This document shows, one piece after another, positions 24,485 to 33,739 of a stretch of 64,000 nt of DNA; position 1 is the stretch's first letter, and each line of letters opens with the position of its first letter. The stretch is from a candidate division Zixibacteria bacterium RBG-1 (GTDB taxonomy: Bacteria; Zixibacteria; MSB-5A5; DSPP01; RBG-1), in contig AUYT01000001.1 in assembly GCA_000447245.1 (NCBI GenBank), positions 1,730,001 through 1,794,000 of the forward strand. The letters run 5' to 3'. Made by a program: the position numbers and the translations under genes. The notes below the pieces were generated by a model that ran no database searches, had not been told where the DNA came from, and saw nothing but the letters and a program-made list of their open reading frames with translations.

Positions 24485-25650
24485 AAAATTTGTTTTAGAA
24501 AACTTTCACCTATACCGGTCCCCTTTAAACCAAAAATTTCAGCTATGGTAGCTCCGATATCGGCAAAAGTCTTTCTGATTCCCAAATCCATATTGGATTT
24601 TAATTTTTTTCCATAAACTAAAAGCGGTACATATTCTCTGGAATGGTCGGTTGAAGGTGTGGTCGGATCACAGCCGTGGTCGGCTGTCATTATCAGAAGA
24701 TCATCCTCCTTTAAATGTTCTGAAATCTCCGGTAGTAATGAGTCAAACTGCTGCAAGCCGGATGCAAAACCAATCGGGTCATTTCTGTGTCCCCACAGAG
24801 TATCAAAATCAACCAGCGTGGCAAAATATAACCCGTAATCATTTCGTTTCAAAGCTTGCAAAGTCTTTTTAACTCCGTCCTGATTATCAACTGTATGGCA
24901 GCTGTCGGTTATACCGCGTCCTCCAAATAAATCTTCTATTTTTCCTATACCTACTACTTTAAAATTTTTGGCTTTCAACTGGTCCAAAATAGTTTCTTTT
25001 AATGGCTCCAGAGAAAAATCTTTCCGGTTAGCAGTTCTTTTAAAACTTCCTGGTTTTCCGATAAATGGTCTGGCGATTACTCTCCCTACAGAATGTTCTC
25101 CTGTCAAAAGTTTTCTAGCAATTTTGCAAATTTCATATAATCTTTCTACTGGAATAATTTCTTCATGAGCGGCGGTTTGAAATACAGAGTCAGCTGAAGT
25201 ATAAACAATAGGATATCCTGTTTCCATATGTTTCGGACCGAGTTTTTCAATGATTTCAGTTCCAGAAGCAGCGTAATTCCCCAAAGTTTTGCTGCCGATT
25301 TGTTGTTCAAAATCGCCAAGCAGATTTTGAGGAAACCCCTTGGGATAAACCGGAAGCGGTTTTTTCAAAACCAGACCCATCATCTCCCAGTGTCCGGCTG
25401 TGGAATCCTTACCCACCGATAATTCAGCCATTTTCCCGTAATTCCCTATGGTTGGATAATCATTTGATACACCCAAAATCTTGTCAATTTTTCCTAGACC
25501 TAGCTTTTCAAGGTGGGGCAGTTTTAATCCACCCACGGCTTTAGCTATGTTGACTATGGTATTAGAACCCTCATCTCCATATTCAGCGGCATCCGGCAAT
25601 TCACCGATTCCACAGCTATCCAAAACTAGTAAGACCACTCTTTTTAACAT
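24481..25650 (-). CDS. deoB: Phosphopentomutase
   Basis: 389 residues, alkaline-phosphatase superfamily. Metal-site motifs: LDSCGIGELPDA near the N-terminus, TSADSVFQTAAHEE in the centre, VDFDTLWGHRNDP, and TADHGCDPTT-STDHSRE near the C-terminus. It interconverts (deoxy)ribose-1- and 5-phosphate. It is first gene of the nucleoside-salvage operon. No Shine-Dalgarno precedes the ATG, and the -10 of its promoter ends 11 nt upstream, so the mRNA may be leaderless. Confidence 0.96.
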   Translation of the reverse strand: MLKRVVLLVLDSCGIGELPDAAEYGDEGSNTIVNIAKAVGGLKLPHLEKLGLGKIDKILGVSNDYPTIGNYGKMAELSVGKDSTAGHWEMMGLVLKKPLPVYPKGFPQNLLGDFEQQIGSKTLGNYAASGTEIIEKLGPKHMETGYPIVYTSADSVFQTAAHEEIIPVERLYEICKIARKLLTGEHSVGRVIARPFIGKPGSFKRTANRKDFSLEPLKETILDQLKAKNFKVVGIGKIEDLFGGRGITDSCHTVDNQDGVKKTLQALKRNDYGLYFATLVDFDTLWGHRNDPIGFASGLQQFDSLLPEISEHLKEDDLLIMTADHGCDPTTPSTDHSREYVPLLVYGKKLKSNMDLGIRKTFADIGATIAEIFGLKGTGIGESFLKQIL

Positions 25651-25661
25651 AAATCAAAACA

Positions 25662-25690
25662 AATCTAATAGTCTGAACAAAATTTGTAAA
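25662..25690 (-). promoter_or_regulatory. deo operon promoter, near-leaderless
   Basis: On the minus strand TTTACA (25690-25685), a 17-bp spacer, then TAGATT (25667-25662). Predicted start near 25655, about 5 nt before the deoB ATG (25650). No DeoR- or CytR-like palindrome is obvious in the short spacer. Confidence 0.45.
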
Positions 25691-25716
25691 GAAAAGATTG
25701 CAAATTCACTAGAAAC

Positions 25717-25739
25717 AAAAAGGCAACCTTGCGGTTGCC
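25717..25739 (-). terminator. Rho-independent terminator of the ribosomal cluster
   Basis: On the minus strand GGCAACC, a GCAA tetraloop (GNRA type), then GGTTGCC and five T residues. It lies 31 bp beyond the rplQ stop and closes the long tRNA-Thr to rplQ gene cluster before the deo promoter. Confidence 0.85.
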
Positions 25740-25770
25740 GAATACGGTAAAGTATGCGTCCGGTAAATCT

Positions 25771-26265
25771 TTACTCTTTTTTCGCTAGTTTTTCCGGTGC
25801 AATAATCCCGCTCACTTCTGTTTTTTCAGCTTTTTCCTCTTTCGGCTTCTTGGTTTCTTCTTCTTTAATTTTGGCTTTCTTACCTTTTTTATCTTTTTCT
25901 ACCACCGGTTTAGCTGTTAACAATTCAACCAGAGATAAGGAAGCACCATCACCCAAGCGGGTCCCCAATCGCAAAACCCGGGTGTAACCGCCGTTACGGC
26001 TGGCAAATTGGGGAGCAATCTCTTCAAATAATTTTTTGACTAAATTGTGGTCCCTTAAGACTCTATAAGCTTCTCTTTTGGCAGCCAAATCTCCCTTTTT
26101 ACCGAAAGTAATCAGCCTGTCAGCCACTGGTCTTAGGGCTTTGGCTTTGGAAGTGGTGGTTTTAATCATCCTATGCGTCAACAGAGAAATAACCATATTG
26201 GCCAGCATAGCTTCCCGGTGGCTTTTGATTCGGCTAAGTTTTTTGACTTTGTCCCCGTGGCGCAT
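25771..26265 (-). CDS. rplQ: Ribosomal protein L17 with charged C-terminal tail
   Basis: 164 residues; the L17 core ends near residue 120 (MRHGDKVKKLSR..., ...LRLGTRLGDGASLSLVELL). The remaining ~43 residues are a Lys/Glu-rich tail that most L17 proteins lack. It is last gene of the alpha operon, with its ATG directly after the rpoA stop, and followed by the cluster terminator. Confidence 0.95.
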   Translation of the reverse strand: MRHGDKVKKLSRIKSHREAMLANMVISLLTHRMIKTTTSKAKALRPVADRLITFGKKGDLAAKREAYRVLRDHNLVKKLFEEIAPQFASRNGGYTRVLRLGTRLGDGASLSLVELLTAKPVVEKDKKGKKAKIKEEETKKPKEEKAEKTEVSGIIAPEKLAKKE

Positions 26266-27276
26266 TTATCTTCCCACCCCGGCCTTGGCCAGTTCCTTAT
26301 ATTTTTCTACATCCATCCCGAAGTGCAGTCCTCTTTCGTCTAAAATCTTTTTAAGCTCGTTCAAAGATTTCCGGCCGAAATTTCTGAATTTCAGCATCTC
26401 CGGTTCCGATTTTTTCACTAAATCCTCTATGGTTTGAATATTAGCGGCCCGGAGGCAGTTGGCGGAGCGAACCGAAAGCTCCAGTTCATCTACTCTGGTT
26501 TTGAGCAGGTTGCGGATGCGTAAAGTTTCATCATCTATTTTTTCTTCTTCGGCCATCTGCTCTTCCTCATCTAATTTGATGAACACCTGCATATGGTCTT
26601 TGATAATTTTGGAAGCCTGGGATAAGGCATTTTCAGGGGTTATACTTCCGTCGGTCCAGATTTCTAAAATCAGCTTGTCATAATCGGTTCTCTGGCCGAC
26701 TCGGGTATTTTCCACTTCAAAATTTACTTTGGTCACCGGTGAAAACAAGGAATCTATGAAAATGGTGCCGACCGGTAAGGAGTCATCTTTGTTCTGTTCT
26801 GAAGCAACATATCCCCGACCGGAATTTATGTCCAGTTCCATCTTGAATTTTACATTGTCGGTAAAAGTAGCGATATGCAATTCCGGATTTAAAATCTCAA
26901 CCTCCGGGTCGGTCTCAAAATTACCGGCTTTTAGCTCTCCTTTCTTTTCCATCTCCACTGAGATAGTCTTGGGGCTATCCCCTAACAATCTGACTCTCAA
27001 TTTTTTAATATTGAGGATAATCTCAGTCACATCCTCATATACTCCGGAAATAGTTGAAAAGGGATGTAAGACCCCCTGGATTCTCAAAGAAGTTACCGCC
27101 GCTCCCTGAATGGATGATAAAAGTGCCCGTCTTAGATTATTCCCCAGCGTGGTTCCAAAGCCTCTTTCCAAGGGCTCGATTACGAATTTGGAATACTGAG
27201 TGGTTTTGGTCTCTTCATCAGTAAACACATCTTTGATCTGAACTTCTTTGGGCATGGTTAAGCTTTTCCACTTCAT
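26266..27276 (-). CDS. rpoA: RNA polymerase subunit alpha
   Basis: 336 residues. The N-terminal dimerisation domain (FVIEPLERGFGTTLGNNLRRALLSS, written here as contiguous family hallmarks around residues 31-55) is joined by an acidic linker (~235-250) to the alphaCTD, which includes RSANCLRAANI, the UP-element and activator-binding determinant region, and FGRKSLNEL. The start MKWKSLTMPK matches related alpha subunits. It sits between rpsD and rplQ, as usual. Confidence 0.97.
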   Translation of the reverse strand: MKWKSLTMPKEVQIKDVFTDEETKTTQYSKFVIEPLERGFGTTLGNNLRRALLSSIQGAAVTSLRIQGVLHPFSTISGVYEDVTEIILNIKKLRVRLLGDSPKTISVEMEKKGELKAGNFETDPEVEILNPELHIATFTDNVKFKMELDINSGRGYVASEQNKDDSLPVGTIFIDSLFSPVTKVNFEVENTRVGQRTDYDKLILEIWTDGSITPENALSQASKIIKDHMQVFIKLDEEEQMAEEEKIDDETLRIRNLLKTRVDELELSVRSANCLRAANIQTIEDLVKKSEPEMLKFRNFGRKSLNELKKILDERGLHFGMDVEKYKELAKAGVGR

Positions 27277-27368
27277 ATCCTTTGCTCCCTCCGCTAAATT
27301 TTAAATGCTATGATAAATTATTTTTTCTCTCACAATAAAATGCGCAAAAAATATCGAATGCCAAATCT

Positions 27369-27995
27369 TTATTTCGAATACAATTCCACCACCATCTGCT
27401 CCTGCACTGTGGTGGGGATACTGGCGCGCTGGGGTATTTCCAAAAGCTCCCCCTCCATTTTTACTTTATCCAATCTCAGCCAGCTCAATTCTTCAGCCGA
27501 GCTGGATTTTAGGGCTTGTAAAATATGTTCATTGTCACGGCTTTTGGGCTTGACCGAGATTATCTCACCCGGTTTGACCGTATAAGCCGGAATATCCACG
27601 ATTTTACCGTTGACCAAAATGTGACGATGCCGCACTAACTGCCGGCCGGCTTTTCTGGAAGAGGCAAAGCCCAAGCGGTAAACCATATTGTCCAGCCGGG
27701 TTTCTAAGGAAACTAAGAGGGCTTCGCCAGTGACCCCTCTTTTCTGGTTTGCTTTCTCGAAATAATTTCTGAACTGCTCTTCTAATACACCGTAAATTCT
27801 TTTTACTTTCTGCTTTTCCCTTAGCTGGGTGGCGTAACCTACTGCCCTTCTTCGGGGGGTCTGGCCATGCTGTCCGGGAGCATAACCTCTTCTCTCAAAG
27901 GCGCATTTTTCAGTTAAACAGCGCGCCCCTTTTAAGAAAAGCTTTTCACCTTCTCTGCGACATTGCTTACAACTTGGTCCTGTGTATCGTGCCAT
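27369..27995 (-). CDS. rpsD: Ribosomal protein S4
   Basis: 208 residues. The N-terminus carries four cysteines (C9, C12, C26, C31), the zinc-binding form of S4. The S4 RNA-binding domain (LDNMVYRLGFASSRKAGRQL) is complete. S4 is a primary 16S binder and in many bacteria represses the alpha operon; I see no clear S4 pseudoknot leader before rpsM to show that here. Confidence 0.97.
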   Translation of the reverse strand: MARYTGPSCKQCRREGEKLFLKGARCLTEKCAFERRGYAPGQHGQTPRRRAVGYATQLREKQKVKRIYGVLEEQFRNYFEKANQKRGVTGEALLVSLETRLDNMVYRLGFASSRKAGRQLVRHRHILVNGKIVDIPAYTVKPGEIISVKPKSRDNEHILQALKSSSAEELSWLRLDKVKMEGELLEIPQRASIPTTVQEQMVVELYSK

Positions 27996-28021
27996 AATCT
28001 TCCTCTTTTTTTTCTATTTTG

Positions 28022-28414
28022 TTACACTCTTCTGCGCTTGGGTGCTCTGCAGCCGTTATGCGGAATAGGGGTTACATCTTTGATGGCTGTAATCTCCAAT
28101 CCGGCTGCCTGCAAAGACCTGATAGCAGATTCTCTGCCTGACCCCGGTCCTTTGACCCAAATTTCAACTTTTCTGACTCCCAATTCCAGGGCTTCCCGGG
28201 CAGCTTTCTCAGCCGCCACCTGAGCCGCAAAGGGGGTACTTTTTCTGGAGCCTTTGAAGCCGGACCGGCCGGCCGAGGCCCAGCAGATTACACTTCCTTT
28301 GGAATCTGCTATGGTTACAATAGTATTGTTAAAAGTAGCTTTGATATGGGCGATTCCGTAACTTTCAATTTTTCTATGTTTCTTTTTGACTTTCTTTTTG
28401 ACTTCCTCAACCAC
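28022..28414 (-). CDS. rpsK: Ribosomal protein S11
   Basis: 130 residues with the family core [16 protein letters not shown] and C-terminal [13 protein letters not shown]. Start is GTG behind an AGGAG. It is part of the 30S platform. Gene order rpsM-rpsK-rpsD-rpoA-rplQ is canonical. Confidence 0.97.
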   Translation of the reverse strand: MVEEVKKKVKKKHRKIESYGIAHIKATFNNTIVTIADSKGSVICWASAGRSGFKGSRKSTPFAAQVAAEKAAREALELGVRKVEIWVKGPGSGRESAIRSLQAAGLEITAIKDVTPIPHNGCRAPKRRRV

Positions 28415-28434
28415 TTTTTACTCCTTTCCTTTTA

Positions 28435-28818
28435 TTATGTGGGTGTAGGGGCCGGTTTTCTGGTTCCCACGGTTTTACGGGGACCTTTGCGGGTCCGGGC
28501 ATTGGTCTTGGTTCTCTGCCCCCGGACCGGAAGCCCTTTACGGTGTCTCAAACCACGGTAGGAACCTATGTCAATCAGGCGTTTGATATTCATGGCCACC
28601 TCACCTCTCAAGGCACCTTCTACTTTGTACTCGGATTCTATTACCTGACGCAGTTTGGTTATCTCTTCTTCCGCTAAGTCTTTGACCCTTTTATCCGGAT
28701 TTACTCCGGTTTTGGCTAAAATCTTTTTGGCGGAGGAGGCTCCTATCCCGTAAATATACGGCAAAGCCGCCTCAACTCTTTTATCCTTGGGTAAATCCAC
28801 ACCGGCAATTCTGGCCAT
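28435..28818 (-). CDS. rpsM: Ribosomal protein S13
   Basis: 127 residues. [16 protein letters not shown] at the N-terminus, a helix-turn segment around YIYGIG, and a basic C-terminal tail [19 protein letters not shown] that reaches into the decoding region and tRNA sites. It begins the S13-S11-S4-alpha part of the cluster. Confidence 0.97.
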   Translation of the reverse strand: MARIAGVDLPKDKRVEAALPYIYGIGASSAKKILAKTGVNPDKRVKDLAEEEITKLRQVIESEYKVEGALRGEVAMNIKRLIDIGSYRGLRHRKGLPVRGQRTKTNARTRKGPRKTVGTRKPAPTPT

Positions 28819-28890
28819 CTTTTTCTCCTTTAATCTCTTTTTGCTTTTTTCATAATCCTTAGTCCTTAATCCCCATTCCCTGCCTTTAAA

Positions 28891-29004
28891 TTATCCTTGT
28901 CTTTGTTTATGTTTGGGGTTTTGGCAAATAACTTTTACCACTCCCCCTCTTTTCACTATCTTACATTTTTCACAAAACTTTTTTACCGAGCTGCGTACTT
29001 TCAT
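28891..29004 (-). CDS. rpmJ: Ribosomal protein L36 (zinc form)
   Basis: 37 residues: begins [15 protein letters not shown] and ends PKHKQRQG, with zinc ligands C11, C14, C27 and H32. Translated directly from the minus strand; too short for routine ORF lists. It lies between infA and rpsM, the standard position. Retention of all four ligands makes this the zinc-binding (C+) paralogue. Confidence 0.95.
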   Translation of the reverse strand: MKVRSSVKKFCEKCKIVKRGGVVKVICQNPKHKQRQG

Positions 29005-29020
29005 AAATCAGCTACTCCTT

Positions 29021-29239
29021 TTATTTATAACGATAAATTATTCTCCCCCGGGTCAAATCGTAGGGAGAAAGCTCTACGGTTACTTTATCCCCCGGCAAGA
29101 TTTTGATAAAATGCATTCTCATTTTACCGGAGACATGCGCCAGAACTTTATGACCATTGTCTAATTCCACTCTAAACATAGCATTGGGTAACGGTTCAAT
29201 CACTTTTCCTTCTACCTGTATGGTTTCTTCTTTGGGCAT
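29021..29239 (-). CDS. infA: Translation initiation factor IF-1
   Basis: 72 residues of an OB-fold: [49 protein letters not shown]. It binds the 30S A site during initiation. It is placed between map and rpmJ. Confidence 0.97.
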   Translation of the reverse strand: MPKEETIQVEGKVIEPLPNAMFRVELDNGHKVLAHVSGKMRMHFIKILPGDKVTVELSPYDLTRGRIIYRYK

Positions 29240-29261
29240 GCTTACTTTTTTATAGCACCTC

Positions 29262-30011
29262 TTATTTTAAACTGGTTAAAACTAGAGCCCCATTGTCGGT
29301 AATGGCTATGGTATGCTCAAAATGGGCTGATAAGGAACCGTCTTCAGTAGCTATGGTCCATAAATCCGGTTTGGTTCTGATTTTATAGCCGCCGACATTT
29401 ACCATCGGCTCTATGGCTAACACCATTCCCGGTTTCAGTACCGGGCCTTTCTCTTTTTCACCAAAATTGGGAACCTGCGGATCCTCATGCATATTTTTAC
29501 CTATTCCGTGACCGACCAAATCACGCACTACTGAAAATCCATTTTCTTCCACATGGCTCTGAATGGCCGAAGATATTTCACCTAAGTGATTTCCGGCTTT
29601 AGCTTTTTTAATACCGATATTCAAGGCCTGTTCGGTCACCTCTACTAATTTTTGTGCTTCTGGAGTAACTCCGTCAACGACAAAAGTGGCCGCTCCATCC
29701 GCATAATATCCATCTTTATATACCCCTACGTCAAGTGAAACTAGCTGTCCTTTTTGTATGGTGCGGTCCCCCGGTATGCCGTGGACTATTTCATCATCGA
29801 TGGAGATACAGATATTGGCCGGATACCCCTGATATCCCAGAAAGGCAGGCTTAGCCTGGTTTCTTTTAATAAATTCTCCGGCTATCTTATCCAGATCTTT
29901 GGTTTTGATGCCGGGTTTTAAGTTTTGACTTAATAGTTCAATGGTCTGGGCTACCAATTTCCCATTGGATTTTATGATTTCGATTTCTCTGGCTGATTTT
30001 AAAACTATCAT
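29262..30011 (-). CDS. map: Type I methionine aminopeptidase
   Basis: 249 residues from ATG 30011; an upstream in-frame start at 30065 would overlap adk and add 18 atypical residues. Metal ligands lie in [15 protein letters not shown] (two Asp), [10 protein letters not shown] (His), AIEPMV (Glu) and FEHTIAI (Glu). It removes initiator Met co-translationally. It follows adk after 4 bp. Confidence 0.96.
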   Translation of the reverse strand: MIVLKSAREIEIIKSNGKLVAQTIELLSQNLKPGIKTKDLDKIAGEFIKRNQAKPAFLGYQGYPANICISIDDEIVHGIPGDRTIQKGQLVSLDVGVYKDGYYADGAATFVVDGVTPEAQKLVEVTEQALNIGIKKAKAGNHLGEISSAIQSHVEENGFSVVRDLVGHGIGKNMHEDPQVPNFGEKEKGPVLKPGMVLAIEPMVNVGGYKIRTKPDLWTIATEDGSLSAHFEHTIAITDNGALVLTSLK

Positions 30012-30015
30012 ATGT

Positions 30016-30720
30016 TTACTCTTCCGCCGATTCAGCTGGAAAAGACTGTTTCTCCGGAAGCCCATTGGGATTTACTTCCGCGTCAATTAATTGCAGAAGC
30101 TCCTGATTCAAATTCTCTGATTTTTTATCTGCGTCAATATCTTTAATTTTAGCCTGTTTTTGATAATAATTTACCAGCGGTTTGGTCTGATTCTTGAAAA
30201 CTTTCAGGCGGTTTATGACTACATTTTTTTTGTCATCCTGCCGGGGAAGTAACTTACCCCCGCAGCGGTCGCAAATATCCCCCACCCGGGGCGGTTTAAA
30301 ATAAAGATTGTAATCGGCTCCGCATTTAGAGCAGATCAGACGTCCGGAGAGCCGCTTGGTCAGGGATTCATCTGAAATCTTGAATTGTATCACTAAATCC
30401 AACTCTTTGTTTTTTTCTTTGAATATTTTGTCTAACATCTGGGCCTGGGTTAAAGTCCGGGGAAATCCGTCAAATATATATCCTTTTTCACAATCCGGGC
30501 GTGAAACCCTCTCTTTGATGATTTCTATAATTACGTTATCCGGCACTAATTCTCCTTTTTCCATATAGGCCTGGGCTTCCTGACCCAGCTGGGTTTTGTT
30601 CTTGACCACCTCTCTTAAAATATCACCGGTTGAAATATGCGGTATTTTTAACTTTTTCGACAACAGACGTGCCTGAGTTCCTTTACCTGATCCGGGTGGT
30701 CCTATTAAAATCAATTTCAT
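30016..30720 (-). CDS. adk: Adenylate kinase (zinc-LID type)
   Basis: 234 residues. P-loop GPPGSGKGT (7-15); the LID carries four cysteines C130, C133, C150 and C153, the zinc-stabilised form common in Gram-positives and some candidate phyla. The final ~20 residues (beyond LLQLIDAE) form a non-conserved acidic tail. It balances ATP + AMP with ADP. The secY-adk-map order is conserved. Confidence 0.96.
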   Translation of the reverse strand: MKLILIGPPGSGKGTQARLLSKKLKIPHISTGDILREVVKNKTQLGQEAQAYMEKGELVPDNVIIEIIKERVSRPDCEKGYIFDGFPRTLTQAQMLDKIFKEKNKELDLVIQFKISDESLTKRLSGRLICSKCGADYNLYFKPPRVGDICDRCGGKLLPRQDDKKNVVINRLKVFKNQTKPLVNYYQKQAKIKDIDADKKSENLNQELLQLIDAEVNPNGLPEKQSFPAESAEE

Positions 30721-30789
30721 GGTTTCTGGCTGTATCTGGCTTTTGCACTAACACTTACGGCAAAATCTCCTTTTATTTTGGCGTAGGTT

Positions 30790-32100
30790 TCAAGAATATC
30801 TGCCTCGGATTTTCCCTTTCTTTAAGAACCCTTCATAATGTCTGGTCACCAAATGGGACTCTATCTGCGACAAAGTGTCTAAAGCCACCCCTACCACGAT
30901 TAAAAGCCCGGTGCCACCGAAGTAAAATTGCACGTTTAAAGCATTCATCAAAAAATAGGGTAGAACTGCTATTATGGCAAAAAAGATGGCTCCCGGCAGA
31001 GTAATCCGGGTCAAAATGTTATCGATGAATTCACTGGTGTTCTTGCCGGGTCTGATGCCGGGAATAAAACCCCCGTATTTTCTCATATTATCAGCCAGGT
31101 CAACCGGGTTGAAGACTATGGCGGTATAAAAGTAAGCAAAAAAGACGATTAAAAGTCCGTAAACCAGGGAGTAAAGCAAAGCACCCGGATTAAACATAGA
31201 GGCGATATTTTGCATAAATTCACTATTCGGGAAAAATGAAGTCAAAGTGGAGGGCGCAAACATTATGGACTGGGCGAAGATAATGGGAATGACTCCGGCG
31301 GTATTAACTGACAGGGGTATATGGGTGGCCTGACCACCATACACTTTTCGTCCCACCACTCTTTTGGCATATTGCACTGGCACTCTTCTTTGGGCTCGGG
31401 TGACTAAAACAATGGCGCCGATGACTGCTATCATAAAAGCCACCAGAAAAATCTCGGTAAAAAAGTTTCTCTGGCCCGACAATAATAATCTGATTTCGTC
31501 ATACACGGCCGTGGGAAAACGGGCGATAATCCCGATGAAAATAATTAAGGAAATCCCGTTGCCAATTCCACGTTCTGTGATTTTTTCTCCCAGCCACATG
31601 ATAAAAATGGTCCCGCAGGTAAAGGTCAGCATGGTCAAAAGTTTGAATCCCATTCCGGGGTTGGGAACCACCATGACTCCTTGGGCATTCAGGCTTTCCA
31701 GATAGACGCTGGTGCCCAAAGCTTGTAAAGCCGCGATGAGAACGGTTCCGTAACGGGTGTACTGGGTAATTTTTCTTCTTCCTTCTTCCCCCTCTTTTTG
31801 TAATCTCTGGAAAAATGGAATCACCGCTCCTAAAAGCTGAATGATAATAGAAGCAGAAATGTAGGGCATTATCCCCAGAGAAAAAACGGAGGCTTTTTCA
31901 AAAGCTCCTCCCACAAACATGTTATAGAGACCGAACAAAGTGCCGGAAAGCTGACCGAAGAACTCACTCATGGCTTTGGCATCGATACCGGGTGTGGGAA
32001 TCTGGCTGCCGATACGATAGACCACCAGAATTCCTAAGGTAAACAAAACCCTTTTGCGTAACTCCGGAACTTTGAAAATATTCTGAAAAGTCTGAATCAC
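30790..32100 (-). CDS. secY: Protein translocase subunit SecY
   Basis: 436 residues with about ten hydrophobic segments; plug-region RIGSQIPTPGIDAKAM near TM1-2 and cytoplasmic loops such as RRKITQYTRYGT and QRRVPVQYAKR that contact the ribosome and SecA. Start is GTG overlapping the rplO TGA by 4 bp (GTGA). Together with SecE, also in this window, it forms the export channel. Confidence 0.97.
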   Translation of the reverse strand: MIQTFQNIFKVPELRKRVLFTLGILVVYRIGSQIPTPGIDAKAMSEFFGQLSGTLFGLYNMFVGGAFEKASVFSLGIMPYISASIIIQLLGAVIPFFQRLQKEGEEGRRKITQYTRYGTVLIAALQALGTSVYLESLNAQGVMVVPNPGMGFKLLTMLTFTCGTIFIMWLGEKITERGIGNGISLIIFIGIIARFPTAVYDEIRLLLSGQRNFFTEIFLVAFMIAVIGAIVLVTRAQRRVPVQYAKRVVGRKVYGGQATHIPLSVNTAGVIPIIFAQSIMFAPSTLTSFFPNSEFMQNIASMFNPGALLYSLVYGLLIVFFAYFYTAIVFNPVDLADNMRKYGGFIPGIRPGKNTSEFIDNILTRITLPGAIFFAIIAVLPYFLMNALNVQFYFGGTGLLIVVGVALDTLSQIESHLVTRHYEGFLKKGKIRGRYS

Positions 32101-32543
32101 TTAATTACCTCAAATTTTCCGCCAGCTTTGGTGATTTTCTCCTGGGCCGATTTGCTGAAAGCTTGGGCCTGCACAGTCACGGCAGATTTTAATTTACCCT
32201 CTCCTAAAATTTTTACCGGACCCTGGGGGTCTTTGATCAGACCGCAATTTTTCAGAATCAGAGGGTTGATAACCTCGGCGGAACCGCATTTTTCCAAAGA
32301 AATCAAATTTACAATCTGAAAATGTTTTTTGAAGATATTGGTAAATCCCCTTTTGGGAATTCTTCTTTGCAAAGGCATTTGTCCGCCTTCAAAACCGACT
32401 TTGTCGCTGTAGCCGGAGCGGGCTTTGGCTCCCTTATGCCCCTTGGTGGAGGTTTTGCCATGTCCGGAACCCGGCCCTCTTCCGATTCTCTTTCTTTTTT
32501 TGCTGGCACCCCGGGGTGCCTTAAGTTCATTTAATTTTAACAT
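32097..32543 (-). CDS. rplO: Ribosomal protein L15
   Basis: 148 residues. The Gly-rich N-terminus (KRIGRGPGSGHGKTSTKGHKG within ~18-38) and FEGGQMPLQRRIPKRGFTN are typical. It overlaps secY by 4 bp. An 86-bp spacer separates it from rpmD, longer than most in this operon. Confidence 0.97.
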   Translation of the reverse strand: MLKLNELKAPRGASKKRKRIGRGPGSGHGKTSTKGHKGAKARSGYSDKVGFEGGQMPLQRRIPKRGFTNIFKKHFQIVNLISLEKCGSAEVINPLILKNCGLIKDPQGPVKILGEGKLKSAVTVQAQAFSKSAQEKITKAGGKFEVIK

Positions 32544-32629
32544 AGTTTTAGAAGTTATATTAAAATATTAGTTTTATAATCTGATTTTTCCCCAAAAATT
32601 TAGTTGGTTGATTTTTCAGCTTTTTCGGT

Positions 32630-32830
32630 CTATTCGGCTTTTTCCGGCTTGACCTCTTCCACTTGTAGTAAATGCCTGACCTTGGCAACCATTCCTTTTA
32701 TTTGTGGGTTATTGGGCCGGATCACTTCCTGCTGTAATCTTTTTATCCCCAAAGCTTTTATAGTATTCTTTTCTCTTTGAGAATACCCGATAGCAGATTT
32801 GATTTGCTTTATTTTCAAACTTTTAGCCAT
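32630..32830 (-). CDS. rpmD: Ribosomal protein L30
   Basis: 66 residues: LKIKQIKSAIGYSQREKNTIKALGI (N-terminal two strands and helix), then PQIKGMVAKVRHLLQVEEV. It starts 2 bp after the rpsE stop. Confidence 0.95.
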   Translation of the reverse strand: MAKSLKIKQIKSAIGYSQREKNTIKALGIKRLQQEVIRPNNPQIKGMVAKVRHLLQVEEVKPEKAE

Positions 32831-32832
32831 AA

Positions 32833-33333
32833 TTATAATTGCTGGTTATCCGCCGCTTCTTTGACACTGGTCAGCTCCTGGTAATCTTTCAGTTGTAAAA
32901 GTCCGTTCAGGGTGGCTTTGACCACATTGTGGGGATTAGAAGCTCCCAGAGATTTGGTTAAAATATCCTGGATTCCGGCGACTTCTAAAATGGCTCGGAC
33001 GGCACCCCCGGCGATCACACCGGTTCCCGGAGCAGCCGGTTTCATAAGCACTTCCGAAGCCCCGTATTTTCCTATTATGGGATGAGGTATGGTCCCGCTT
33101 GCCATCGGCACTTTCTGCATATTCTTGCGAGCTTGCTGATGTCCTTTGGTGATGGCATCCACCACTTCGCTGGCTTTTCCCAAACCGATTCCCACTTTTC
33201 CTTTTTTGTCACCCAATGCCACCAAAGCGGTAAAATTGAACCTTTTTCCCCCTTTGACGACTTTGGCTACCCGGTTGACGTAAATTACTCTTTCTTCTAA
33301 TTCCTGTGCATCATAATCTCTGGGTTGCATCAA
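32833..33333 (-). CDS. rpsE: Ribosomal protein S5
   Basis: 166 residues. The dsRBD-like N-terminal domain ([34 protein letters not shown]) and C-terminal segment [17 protein letters not shown] are intact. The second Met, one codon in, could equally be the start. It maintains decoding accuracy in the 30S. Confidence 0.96.
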   Translation of the reverse strand: MMQPRDYDAQELEERVIYVNRVAKVVKGGKRFNFTALVALGDKKGKVGIGLGKASEVVDAITKGHQQARKNMQKVPMASGTIPHPIIGKYGASEVLMKPAAPGTGVIAGGAVRAILEVAGIQDILTKSLGASNPHNVVKATLNGLLQLKDYQELTSVKEAADNQQL

Positions 33334-33346
33334 AAAAACCTCACGG

Positions 33347-33721
33347 TTAAAATTTTAAACCCCCTTCACGGGCTTTCTCTGCCAAAGCTTTTATCCGACC
33401 GTGATAAGGGTAAACGTTGCGGTCAAACACTATCTGCTTTATCCCTTTTTCCTGGGCTTTCTTGGCTATAGTCAAACCTACCAATTCACTCACTTTGGTC
33501 TTGGAGAGACCGTTTTTAATCTGCTTTTTTACTTCCGGAGTCAAACTGGAAACCCCGGTCAGGACCTGACCGTTTGAGTCATTGACCAGCTGCGCATAAA
33601 TATGCTTCAAGCTTTTATAGACCACCAGACGGGGACGTTCATTGGTCCCGCTGATTTTTTTCCCGATTCTATATTTTCTTTTCTCGGCTCTGAGCTTTTT
33701 TTGATGTAAACGGTCCGGCAT
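33347..33721 (-). CDS. rplR: Ribosomal protein L18
   Basis: 124 residues. [31 protein letters not shown] and [24 protein letters not shown] are diagnostic. It binds 5S rRNA together with L5. A perfect CGGTCAGG-A-CCTGACCG palindrome (33556-33572) lies in the coding sequence, encoding the conserved NGQVLTG region. Confidence 0.97.
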   Translation of the reverse strand: MPDRLHQKKLRAEKRKYRIGKKISGTNERPRLVVYKSLKHIYAQLVNDSNGQVLTGVSSLTPEVKKQIKNGLSKTKVSELVGLTIAKKAQEKGIKQIVFDRNVYPYHGRIKALAEKAREGGLKF

Positions 33722-33739
33722 ATTGGTTAATTAAAATTT

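Noticed and set aside
30012-30065. 18-residue N-terminal extension of Map overlapping adk
   Set aside because: The overlap with adk is long and the residues are atypical; ATG 30011 fits the family length.
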